DNA from: JAGQKC01 sp965223675
GTDB taxonomy: Bacteria > Nitrospirota > Nitrospiria > Nitrospirales > UBA8639
Direction: 5' to 3'
DNA length: 64,000 bases
Assembly: GCA_965223675.1 (NCBI GenBank)
Contig: OZ245013.1
Span: 3,038,001 to 3,102,000, forward strand
In this document: positions 53,385 to 61,654 of the stretch, piece after piece
Layout: every line of letters starts with the position of its first letter
How positions within the stretch are numbered: the first letter of the stretch is position 1
The notes under the pieces: generated by a model
What the model saw: the letters and a program-made list of their open reading frames with translations, nothing else
The model's database searches: none
What the model was told of the DNA's origin: nothing
Made by a program: the position numbers and the translations under genes

Positions 53385-55652
53385 TCAGTTTGTGTTCATA
53401 GGCAGGGTAAAAAAGAACCGACTGCCTTGTCCAACCTCACTTTCTACCCAAATCTTACCACCATGAAGCTCGACAAGACTTTTTGAAATCGCCAGCCCTA
53501 ACCCAGACCCTCTCGCTTCAACAGCCACAGATTCACCACGATAAAACCGTTCAAAAATATGAGGAATTTCATTAGGAGGGATCCCACAACCGGAGTCGCT
53601 GACACACACCTCAACCATCTGATCACTTCGAATACGTCCATCAACCTGAACAGCCGTACCAGGTTTTGAAAATTTCATGGCATTGTTGACCAGGTTGGTG
53701 AGCACTTGATCAAGTTTATCACGATCCCCCATGATGTTGGGAAGTGGAGTATTCACCTCAAATGTGAGATTCAATAATGTTTGCTTTGCCACAGGCTGTA
53801 ACACTTCAACGACCTCCTGCGCGAGTTCTTGCACAGAAAATGGAGCACAGCTCAGCTGCATGACTCCGGCGTCAATTTTAGAGAGATCAAGCAGGTCATT
53901 ACTCATTCGGGTAAGACGTTCAAGATTGCGCTTCACCCGCGATAAATAGAAAGATTGTCGTTCAGTAAGGGCACCGGTGAGACCATCTAACATATTGTCA
54001 ACCAACCCCTTCATGGATGTCATTGGCGTACGAAGTTCATGAGAAGCAATCGAGACGAACATCGATTTCAGGCGGTCGTGTTCACGAAGACGTTCATTGG
54101 CTTGTTGTAACGCTTCAGTCCTTTCCTGTACTCGTTCCTCAAGTATTTGGTTGAATTGTCCCAACTTTTGGTAGGCCCGCGCATTGTCAATGGCAACTGA
54201 CACATGATTCGCAATGGTTATCAGGACATCTAAGTCTTCCTGGGTACAGCGAATCTCACCACGATCAGCACAAATATGGCCAAGAATACGATCCTGACTT
54301 TTTAATGGTGCCGCCATGAAAGATTGCACACCAAGCTCCTGACAGGCCTTCAAAACTGCAGGGTATAGTCGGTCGGTCGCAGTCTCGATATCCTGTACAA
54401 GTACAGGAGTCCCTTTGATCAAGAGAGCGCTGCTAATTCCACCATCGTCCTTTACTGGAATCTCAATTTTCTTCACTAAGGCTTCCATTTCCTCGGACAC
54501 TCCGGTGATTTGAGATACCATGCTCACCTGTTCTTCCGGTTTGTAAAATACCAAGAGCATTCTGGTAAACCCCAAGTTTTCAGTTAAGAGCTTGAGAACG
54601 GTCGCCAACAATTTGTCAACATCCAATGTTGAAGCGATCGCTGCACCAGTCTGGTTTAAGGTTGAAAGCTGAGTGACTTGTCTTGTGATTGTTTCAACGT
54701 AATTTGAAATCGCTTGCTCTCGTTGATTGAGTGACACAGTCATCTGGTTGATACTTGTGGTTAACTGTCCCACCTCGTCCCATGTGTTTGGCTCGACTGA
54801 CGCTGTAAGATTACCTGTCGCGATTTGTTTCGCGACATCAGCTAACCTGCGTAATGGGGTAATGATTTGATTGGCCAACATGGTCGTCAAAGCAATACCT
54901 AGTATGATAATAAGAATGGCCATCACCGACACATTCCAGATCATCGTATCAACGGTTTTCAACATATACGATTTCGTCAATCCTACATGGACCACTCCAT
55001 ACACTTCAGGTCGTTGATCCGCCTCATCAATCGCGATTGGTGTTTCTTGAGCCTCTAATAATAATTGGCCGAATTGAGGTTGAGGACTCACTTGTCGTCG
55101 GACCGGAAGGGCAAAGTCATAGAGCGTTTCCCCAGCTCTAACAACTTCAGTGGGCATGGATCCGGCTTTCCCCCGATTGGTCGGCATGTGTAAACGTTGA
55201 TCACGAGCCGTAAAGGCGGTGATAATCGGTTCATCACCGGAATCGGATAGAGCAGTTGTCGTCAGCGTAGGACTTGGATAGAGTGCACGGTCCGAGGAGC
55301 GAGAAAATCCATTGAGTGTATTCAACATCCCCTTGCTTTTCTGAACGACTGGTTCGCCTTCAGGACTCGTCACAACCACATATACTACCTCCTGAACCGA
55401 TAAAGCTCCGTTAACGACCTGGTTAAGAGAAACTTTATCTTGAGTAATGAGGCTATATCGACCGTTATGGAGAAGGTTTTGAATGAGGATAGTCCCAGTC
55501 TTTTTTAATGCTTCTTCCATGGATTTTGTCTGTTGATTGACAAAATACCAGGTCAGTACGGAACAGACGCCAATGATGATTAAACTGATAAAGAGGATGA
55601 GCTTGGTTCGAAGACTGCTGAAGAAACTACTCTGGAATGGTTCAATAGCCAT
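53385..55652 (-). CDS. Membrane sensor histidine kinase (HAMP-GAF-HisKA-HATPase)
   Basis: A 755-residue product. TM1 about 14-34, a periplasmic sensor of about 200 residues, TM2 about 240-262, a HAMP domain (about 263-315), a GAF domain (about 345-490), then HisKA with the phosphorylated H538 (IASHELRTP) and a HATPase domain with 'LTNLVNNAMKF' (N box), 'VSDSGCGIP' (G1) and 'GSGLGLAIS' (G2). The stop faces the NtrC-type gene. Upstream by 27 bp is the substrate-binding-protein gene, probably its ligand source. Confidence 0.93.
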   Translation of the reverse strand: MAIEPFQSSFFSSLRTKLILFISLIIIGVCSVLTWYFVNQQTKSMEEALKKTGTILIQNLLHNGRYSLITQDKVSLNQVVNGALSVQEVVYVVVTSPEGEPVVQKSKGMLNTLNGFSRSSDRALYPSPTLTTTALSDSGDEPIITAFTARDQRLHMPTNRGKAGSMPTEVVRAGETLYDFALPVRRQVSPQPQFGQLLLEAQETPIAIDEADQRPEVYGVVHVGLTKSYMLKTVDTMIWNVSVMAILIIILGIALTTMLANQIITPLRRLADVAKQIATGNLTASVEPNTWDEVGQLTTSINQMTVSLNQREQAISNYVETITRQVTQLSTLNQTGAAIASTLDVDKLLATVLKLLTENLGFTRMLLVFYKPEEQVSMVSQITGVSEEMEALVKKIEIPVKDDGGISSALLIKGTPVLVQDIETATDRLYPAVLKACQELGVQSFMAAPLKSQDRILGHICADRGEIRCTQEDLDVLITIANHVSVAIDNARAYQKLGQFNQILEERVQERTEALQQANERLREHDRLKSMFVSIASHELRTPMTSMKGLVDNMLDGLTGALTERQSFYLSRVKRNLERLTRMSNDLLDLSKIDAGVMQLSCAPFSVQELAQEVVEVLQPVAKQTLLNLTFEVNTPLPNIMGDRDKLDQVLTNLVNNAMKFSKPGTAVQVDGRIRSDQMVEVCVSDSGCGIPPNEIPHIFERFYRGESVAVEARGSGLGLAISKSLVELHGGKIWVESEVGQGSRFFFTLPMNTN

Positions 55653-55679
55653 AGTCTCATAAACAAACGATTCAAGGAA

Positions 55680-56621
55680 TTAGTACATCTCATGAAACTG
55701 AGTCAATGCATCGGGGGGAACCGTTATCCCTAGAAAGTTTGCCGTTTTTAGGTTAATCGCTAAGCGCAATGGTTCGGGAGACAATACTGCTCCTGGCGTA
55801 AACTTTTTGCCACGTAAAATTTTCGTTGCTAAATGCGCAGCTTGCTTTCCGACATCTTCATAACTGAAATGAATACTCAGCAGTGCTCCCTTACTCACGA
55901 GATCAGGCGAAAATCCCACGACAGGAACATTCGCATCAAGCGTTGTCTTTAGTAAGAAGTTAAAAGAGTCAGGTGTAAGGACCGTGCTATCAGGAAGCAA
56001 CCACAATGCATCAATTTGTTGAACGATGGCGCGAAGCGATACAGGAACTTCTTTTTCTGATGAGACCTTCCGTGGAACCAATTCCACTCCAAGGACTTTA
56101 GCCTGCGGAATTGCACTCTTCACGATTCTTCCCGTTTTTAAAGGGTTGTAGAGCACGCCTATGGTCTTGACCGTTGGCTGTAAGTCAAGGAGAGATCGAA
56201 TTTGATCTTTAAATGGAATTTCTAATGCTATCCCCGTCATATTTGATCTTGGAAGACTATACTTTGCTGGATCCAAAACCATACAAAAAATACTGGGGAC
56301 GTTGGGTAAGCCTTGCCTGATGACCAGTGCAGCTTTCAAGCCTACAGCCACAACGACATCAGCATTAAGAGCCCTAATCTTGGGAATTATGGCTTTTCCA
56401 TTCTTTAAATCTCCTTTGAGTGAGAATTGTTGAACACGTGAGGTGGTACTGGGAAGATGCTCAAGGAATGCCTTCACGGCTCGTGTGTACGATGTAATAT
56501 CCGAGGATTGAAGAATGGCAACGGTGCCGGCTAGGGATACCGTTGGGAAAAGGCTAAGAATTAGTACGAATACGGCCAAGACCGGCTTTATACAACAAGA
56601 TCTTGTCACGCCTTGTATCAT
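55680..56621 (-). CDS. ABC-type substrate-binding protein (TrpX/ABC_sub_bind family)
   Basis: A 313-residue periplasmic protein: signal peptide to about 32, then the two-lobe PF04392-type fold ('GTVAILQSSDITSYTRAV', 'ALNADVVVAVGLKAAL', 'GVLYNPLKTGRIV', 'VPVVGFSPDLVSKGALLSIHFSYEDVGKQAA'). No permease or ATPase is next to it. Its stop lies 27 bp before the sensor kinase gene, so it probably binds a ligand for that kinase rather than serving transport. Confidence 0.87.
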   Translation of the reverse strand: MIQGVTRSCCIKPVLAVFVLILSLFPTVSLAGTVAILQSSDITSYTRAVKAFLEHLPSTTSRVQQFSLKGDLKNGKAIIPKIRALNADVVVAVGLKAALVIRQGLPNVPSIFCMVLDPAKYSLPRSNMTGIALEIPFKDQIRSLLDLQPTVKTIGVLYNPLKTGRIVKSAIPQAKVLGVELVPRKVSSEKEVPVSLRAIVQQIDALWLLPDSTVLTPDSFNFLLKTTLDANVPVVGFSPDLVSKGALLSIHFSYEDVGKQAAHLATKILRGKKFTPGAVLSPEPLRLAINLKTANFLGITVPPDALTQFHEMY

Positions 56622-56877
56622 GAGCAGACTTTCAAAAGATCATGACCATGTGATTGGTTAATTCGATGAAGAGAACACCGACCAGGCATCGATTCTGTTA
56701 AAAAGACTTCGGATCTATTCGAAACAAAGGGTTCACAGGTGAAACTCTATCACCCTATTCATGATCAAGATACTCACTACCAGCATACTGCATCTTTGTC
56801 CATGCTTACAAAATGGTCTGCCACTCACAAGCTCTACCTCATATTTAAGAACTTCGTTACATTCTTAACATCAACGA

Positions 56878-57207
56878 CTAGGATGCCAATCCAGTTGTGC
56901 AAAATTCCGCCGTTAGGCGTCGAATCGATCGTAACTCATCGCTTTCCTTCACCACCCGTGTTCCCCACTGTGGTTGCCACCCGCAGTTAATACATCGTAT
57001 GTCGTTTTTTGTTGTCAGATCAATGGCCTGAGCCATGAGCAATCCACGACATTTGGGGCACTGACGAGCAACGGGTGAATCAAGGCCATACAACTTGACA
57101 TCAGCAGACCACATTTCCTGGGCCTTGGTTATTGGTAGTGAACCAGGCACCGAACGAGTTCGACGTCTTTTTGGAAGAGATGGTTTTCTCGAAGACTTTT
57201 TTTTCAT
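56878..57207 (-). CDS. Small zinc-ribbon protein
   Basis: The start is the ATG at 57207 (AGGAG 8-12 bases upstream), giving 109 residues. The N-terminal 20 residues are strongly basic. A zinc ribbon is formed by C50-x2-C53 (QCPKCRG) and C72-x2-C75 (RCINCGW). It may bind nucleic acid or protein. No family name recognised. The frame extends 54 bases upstream. Confidence 0.72.
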   Translation of the reverse strand: MKKKSSRKPSLPKRRRTRSVPGSLPITKAQEMWSADVKLYGLDSPVARQCPKCRGLLMAQAIDLTTKNDIRCINCGWQPQWGTRVVKESDELRSIRRLTAEFCTTGLAS

Positions 57208-57580
57208 CGCCCCTTCTCCTTTTGTTATATTCTTAAACCTTTCCCTCTCTAAGACTTGCATAGATCGGAACTACCTCTTGCTGGGGTAGAAGGAAAAGCA
57301 AGGCTGATGCCGAAAACGTCTCTGGAAAGAAGGCTTTGATGAAGATAGGGTCCTGAAGGGGATTTTTATATGGCAGACAAAGTCTTAAATGTCCACTTTA
57401 AAGATGATGAATCTATTTAGATACAATTGTTATCCAAACAGATACAGGGGAGGTACAGTCTGGAGTGGGTATTTTCGGAAATTGTGCTAGAAATTCTAAA
57501 TTCTTTGAATGTTGGATATTTCAGAGGACAATGACTAAGCGAAGAAAGAAAGCGGAGATATCAGTCGAGCGTTGAATTCT
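57208..57580. other. Intergenic region, nothing recognised
   Basis: About 370 bp, AT-rich, between the zinc-ribbon and apaH genes, both on the minus strand. It should hold the zinc-ribbon gene's promoter. I see no RNA gene, repeat or terminator. Confidence 0.45.
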
Positions 57581-58387
57581 TTAATGAGAGCATGAAGCTC
57601 GAAAAATCTTGCGGTCTTCAAGTCGAAGAGCAACTAACTCCCGACCCCACACGCATCCAGCATCCAGGCCCAATACCTTATCTCGTATGTAGAGACCTAA
57701 TGCTGACCAATGGCCGAAAATCACGACTTCTTGACCGATAACTCGGTCAGGAGCTTGAAACCAAGGTACAAGACCCTCGTCAGCTTCATCCGGAGGACCT
57801 TTGAAAGAAAAGTCTGGGACTCCATCGGGTGAACACATTCTCAGACGAGTTAGCACATTCGTCGATACACTCAGGCGGTCATGATAAGACAAATGTTGAC
57901 TCCAGACTGTTTGTGAATTCCGGAAATATATAGAGGGCAACAAATCTACAAACTTTTCACTCTGTAGTGCAGCTTCAACTTCACGGGCAAGAGTCACAGC
58001 TTGATTGGCAGTCCATTGAGGCAATAGGCCAGCATGCACCATCAAATAGCCGTTTTCTTGATGAATCATTGGACGATACCGTAACCACGTCAATAACTCA
58101 TCACAATCTGGTGCAGACAGAACTTCTTCCAAAGTATCCTTTTGGTGTATTTTCGTCACCCCAGACCAAATGGCAAGTAAATGCAAATCATGATTTCCCA
58201 ACACCGTCACAGCCGCAGAATCCAGACCCTTGATATAGCGCAAGACTTCAAGAGATTCTGGACCTCGATTGACCAGGTCTCCAACAAACCAAAGCCGATC
58301 ACAGAGCGGATCAAATTTTACCCGCTTCACCAATTTACGCAGCGCCTTGAAGCAACCTTGGACATCACCAATCGCGTAAGTTGCCAT
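57581..58387 (-). CDS. apaH: Bis(5'-nucleosyl)-tetraphosphatase (symmetrical) ApaH
   Basis: A 268-residue calcineurin-like phosphoesterase: 'MATYAIGDVQGCFKALRKL' (metal ligand D8), 'LWFVGDLVNRGP', 'TVLGNHDLHLLAI', then 'GYLMVHAGLLPQW' and a C-terminal 'VVIFGHWSALGLY'. This order is specific to ApaH, which splits Ap4A into two ADP. GGGAG lies just before the ATG. It is a stand-alone gene here, away from ksgA. Confidence 0.94.
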   Translation of the reverse strand: MATYAIGDVQGCFKALRKLVKRVKFDPLCDRLWFVGDLVNRGPESLEVLRYIKGLDSAAVTVLGNHDLHLLAIWSGVTKIHQKDTLEEVLSAPDCDELLTWLRYRPMIHQENGYLMVHAGLLPQWTANQAVTLAREVEAALQSEKFVDLLPSIYFRNSQTVWSQHLSYHDRLSVSTNVLTRLRMCSPDGVPDFSFKGPPDEADEGLVPWFQAPDRVIGQEVVIFGHWSALGLYIRDKVLGLDAGCVWGRELVALRLEDRKIFRASCSH

Positions 58388-58493
58388 GGTCTCCCACTTG
58401 AATAGAAATTCTAGTACACTCTTCTACAACCTAGCGTGATATGAGATCGGAAACAAGTCTTTAAAGAAAGGTATTAGGACCAGAAAGTGAGAG

Positions 58494-59246
58494 ATGCTCG
58501 ATAACCTTTTCGTCTTCCAACCATCTTCATGGACCGAACAAGACTGGACACGATCTAGCGGGCTGCCGCTCCAGGACGTATGGCTCTCTGTTGATTCAGA
58601 CATACGTGTATTTGGTTGGTACGTAGATGCAGGCCCTAATCAGCCAGTGCTTCTGTGGTGCCATGGCAATGCAGGAAATATTAGCCATCGTCTCCCGAAC
58701 CTCTCTGAACTCTACAAACGTGGTATTTCAGTCATGATTTTTGATTATCGAGGGTACGGAAAAAGTTCGGGAGCTCCATCAGAAGAAGGACTGTACAAGG
58801 ATGCCCTAGCCGCCTATGAATTTGTGATCACACAAAAAACTGTCGACCCCAAACGATTAGTCCTCTTTGGGCGTTCGCTAGGAACCTCCGTAGCCGGTGA
58901 AATTGCCCGCCAGCGTTCAGCTGCCGGCCTTATCTTAGAAGGAGCTTTTCCCTCTATTCAATCTATGGCCAATCATCATTACTTAGGATTACCAGCAAGC
59001 TGGTTTGTAGATTCAACGTTTAACCTTGAAGAAAAGCTTTCTCATATTTCTCTTCCACTTCTTGTCATTCATGGAGAAAACGACACGATTGTTCCGTTAA
59101 AATATGGGAAGCAAGTATTCGAAAGAGCTCGTCAACCTAAAAGTTGGTACTCCGTTCCTAGAGCCGGTCATAATAATGTCCCATTTGTTGGTGGAAAAGC
59201 TTACTTTGAACGACTATTGACCTTCATTCATAAGGTGGTCTCATAA
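58494..59246 (+). CDS. Alpha/beta hydrolase (BEM46/ABHD13-like)
   Basis: A 250-residue product. Catalytic triad: nucleophile S128 (FGRSLGT), acid D197 (GENDTIVP) and H226 (RAGHNN). The oxyanion region is 'WCHGNAGNISHR'. Family members are serine hydrolases of uncertain substrate, often acyl- or peptidase-type. There is a weak N-terminal hydrophobic stretch but no clear signal peptide. Divergent from apaH. Confidence 0.88.
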   Translation: MLDNLFVFQPSSWTEQDWTRSSGLPLQDVWLSVDSDIRVFGWYVDAGPNQPVLLWCHGNAGNISHRLPNLSELYKRGISVMIFDYRGYGKSSGAPSEEGLYKDALAAYEFVITQKTVDPKRLVLFGRSLGTSVAGEIARQRSAAGLILEGAFPSIQSMANHHYLGLPASWFVDSTFNLEEKLSHISLPLLVIHGENDTIVPLKYGKQVFERARQPKSWYSVPRAGHNNVPFVGGKAYFERLLTFIHKVVS

Positions 59247-59359
59247 CTATCACTAATACTTCTCCCTTAAAATATCCGTGTTCAAATTCATTAACTTTTC
59301 TTGACGATTTTCAAGAATGCCCGTTACCATCATCATAAAATTTTGACTGACCGCATACT

Positions 59360-59860
59360 ATGACTCAGAACAGTGGAGCCTATCTCTATCAAATCAACGT
59401 CTCCAATGGCGGCGTACCGAAGCGGCGCATCGACAAGGCCTATGTCTCAGTTGATGGAGTTGCAGGAGACAAGCAAGGGAATCGCACCGTTCATGGAGGC
59501 ATCGATCGTGCGCTTTGCTTGTATTCACTCGAACAGCTCAATGAGCTTCGCAATGAAGGACACACAATTGGACCTGGATCATCTGGTGAAAACTTTACGA
59601 TTTCCGGCTTTGATTGGGCGTGTCTTCAACTTGGAGATCGATTACGCATTGGTGAATCCTTGCACATTGAAATTACCAGTTACGCTGAACCCTGTCGCCA
59701 TAATGCCCGGTGGTTTCAGAACAGAGATTACAAGCGAATCTCACAAAAGATTCACCCTGGCTGGAGTAGGCTCTATGCAAAGGTTCTGACAGAGGGACCT
59801 GTCCAGTCAGGCAATTCAGTGTTTGTAGAAATCAAGACAGGCATGGAGCAACAAGCATGA
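59360..59860 (+). CDS. MOSC-domain protein
   Basis: A 166-residue product. 'GVAGDKQGNRTVHGGIDRALCLYS' and 'GENFTISGFDW' followed by 'GDRLRIGESLHIEITSYAEPC' (Cys 117 region) match the MOSC family, which handles sulfur or the molybdenum cofactor; the Cys may bind sulfur. It overlaps the methyltransferase gene by 4 bases (ATGA). A role in Moco sulfur transfer or drug-like amidoxime reduction is possible but not shown. Confidence 0.87.
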   Translation: MTQNSGAYLYQINVSNGGVPKRRIDKAYVSVDGVAGDKQGNRTVHGGIDRALCLYSLEQLNELRNEGHTIGPGSSGENFTISGFDWACLQLGDRLRIGESLHIEITSYAEPCRHNARWFQNRDYKRISQKIHPGWSRLYAKVLTEGPVQSGNSVFVEIKTGMEQQA

Positions 59861-60519
59861 AACGCGTCCTCGAACCAGAGTTGATGGATGATCTCGAGCA
59901 AGCACAGATCTATGCTTCAGCAAATTTTGCTGAAGAGAATCAATTTTTTGTCGATCGGTTCTTGCAATCACATGGTCATGAGCTTGAAAATGCTCACGTC
60001 GTCGATCTCGGATGTGGTCCTGGCGATATTCCCATTCGCCTGTTGAAAGCTCATCCTACGTTGCGAGTCACCGGGATCGATGCGTCCCAACCCATGATTG
60101 ACCTTGCTCAACGTGCTGTTGATGAAGCCAAGCTGAACGAGCGTATCGAGCTTCGCTGTCAACGATTCCAAGACGTGACATTTTCGAGTCCAGTTGACGC
60201 GATCATTTCTAATAGCCTTGCCCATCATGTCCCAAACCCACTCCAATTCTGGTACGCCATTAAAGCCATGGCCAAACCAGGAGCTCCTGTCTTGGTCATG
60301 GATCTAATTCGGCCTGAATCCACCGAAGAAGCTCAGGCCATTGTGGAGCAATACGCCTCCAATGAACCAGAACAATTACGAAAGGATTTCTACAATTCAC
60401 TCCTTGCCGCCTTTACGGAAGACGACGTTGCCGCCCACCTAGCCGAGCTAAATCTCAGTCGCTTGCTCATCGACGTGCCAGACGACCGGCATTGGATCGT
60501 TGAAGGTCGAGTCTTTTAA
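59857..60519 (+). CDS. Class I SAM-dependent methyltransferase
   Basis: A 220-residue product coupled to the MOSC gene (ATGA overlap). Motif I 'HVVDLGCGPGDIPIRLL', motif II acidic 'VTGIDASQPMI', 'VDAIISNSLAHHVPNPLQFW' and 'APVLVMDLIRPES' define the fold. Substrate unknown; the pairing with a MOSC protein suggests a small sulfur- or cofactor-related molecule but is only context. Confidence 0.87.
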   Translation: MKRVLEPELMDDLEQAQIYASANFAEENQFFVDRFLQSHGHELENAHVVDLGCGPGDIPIRLLKAHPTLRVTGIDASQPMIDLAQRAVDEAKLNERIELRCQRFQDVTFSSPVDAIISNSLAHHVPNPLQFWYAIKAMAKPGAPVLVMDLIRPESTEEAQAIVEQYASNEPEQLRKDFYNSLLAAFTEDDVAAHLAELNLSRLLIDVPDDRHWIVEGRVF

Positions 60520-60585
60520 GGGTCGCTTTTGATACCTCACTTGACTCGGAGAAATTGAAGCCTTAATGTAAGGTTGCCCTTTGGT

Positions 60586-60659
60586 TGGGGGATCGTCTAG
60601 GGGCAAGACATCAGATTTTGGTTCTGAGAACCCAGGTTCGATTCCTGGTCCCCCAGCCA
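60586..60659 (+). tRNA. tRNA-Gln (anticodon UUG)
   Basis: A complete 74-nt cloverleaf. The acceptor stem TGGGGGA (60586-60592) pairs with TCCCCCA (60649-60655), then discriminator G and an encoded CCA (60657-60659). The anticodon loop TTTTGGT between CAGA and TCTG gives anticodon UUG, reading CAA. The T-arm GGTTCGATTCC is canonical. The start carries U1-A72 and the 'U-A first pair' that is typical of tRNA-Gln. Confidence 0.97.
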
Positions 60660-60993
60660 TTCTCTTCTTGAAAAATCAAAAAGTTTCTTTGTCACTCCCT
60701 CATACTCGGTCTTTCTCCTTATTTTTCTTTTTGACATTCAGAGACCTTTGTTCCTTCTCTTGAAAGGGATACGACATCTCTTGTGCAATAGTGTGATGGC
60801 TTGACACACAGAAGTCTCTCTAACACTTATCAGGGAGTAACCTCGATGGTTTCAACCCTGAGCGACAAAAGGTAAGCATGATAAGAGCATTTTATAGCAG
60901 AGGGTAAACTTAAACGTTATACGTATAAGAAAGAACGAGGAAAAAACAGAAAACGTTGCGAGTCTGATGGGATTCATGCTTTGACGTTTTAAC
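60660..60993. other. Intergenic region with a 12-bp palindrome
   Basis: A 334-bp gap after tRNA-Gln with no open frame on the plus strand. The perfect palindrome TTATACGTATAA (60917-60928) lies 65 bp before the next start and could be an operator or part of a promoter. A TTGACA lies near 60802 but has no good -10 partner. Confidence 0.4.
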
Positions 60994-61464
60994 ATGGATA
61001 CACTCTGGACCATCGCCGCCACTATAATAATCGTCGTTATCGGCATTGCGATCACCATTTTTGTGATACATCCAATCCGAAATTTACAGAGGGTGCGAAG
61101 TCATATCCTTAAACTACTCGTCGACTACGCAGACGTGTACGGAATCGCAAAGGACAATAGAAAATATCAAGCTCGTGATGAATTTCTTCGATCGATCTTA
61201 CAACTCGAACAAGCAAGAGTCTTAATACCTTGGTATTGGTTGTGGGGAGCCTTGTGGTTAGTTCCTAAACAAAAAAAACTTGACGAGGTCTCGTCTGCGT
61301 TACGAACTCTTTCAACGCTCGCCGTACAGATTATTGATCATCAGGCAGATTTAACCAGACGTCGAGCAGAACGAGAACAGGCGGCAAAGGAAGCAGTCCG
61401 TCAAGAACAAATTATCAAAACCCGTTTGAGATTAAAAAAGTATGAAATTTTTAATGACCCCTAA
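60994..61464 (+). CDS. Membrane-anchored coiled-coil hypothetical protein
   Basis: A 156-residue product. TM helix 8-26, then a soluble helical region. A second hydrophobic patch (about 79-91, 'LIPWYWLWGALWLVP') may be a membrane-lying helix. The C-terminal 60 residues are a highly charged coiled coil (DLTRRRAEREQAAKEAVRQE). It may be a scaffold or signalling adaptor. It precedes the multi-PAS kinase by 190 bp on the same strand. No family recognised. Confidence 0.6.
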   Translation: MDTLWTIAATIIIVVIGIAITIFVIHPIRNLQRVRSHILKLLVDYADVYGIAKDNRKYQARDEFLRSILQLEQARVLIPWYWLWGALWLVPKQKKLDEVSSALRTLSTLAVQIIDHQADLTRRRAEREQAAKEAVRQEQIIKTRLRLKKYEIFNDP

Positions 61465-61654
61465 GCGAGAGGAGGATCTAGCAATCTTCTGTTAAGTTGC
61501 CGAACATCCGCTGCATAGTATTATGATAGAAGAATATCTTCTATCCTGAAAGGTACGGTCTGTGTTGCCTGTGCTCAATAATCTGTACCACATCTCCATT
61601 TCATGCCAAGAACAAGAAGGCCATGAGGTCCAAATTTTCTGTGAGGCTTAGACA

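Noticed and set aside
60448..60660. Minus-strand frame across tRNA-Gln
   Set aside because: It covers the tRNA gene and the end of the methyltransferase gene and has no protein features.
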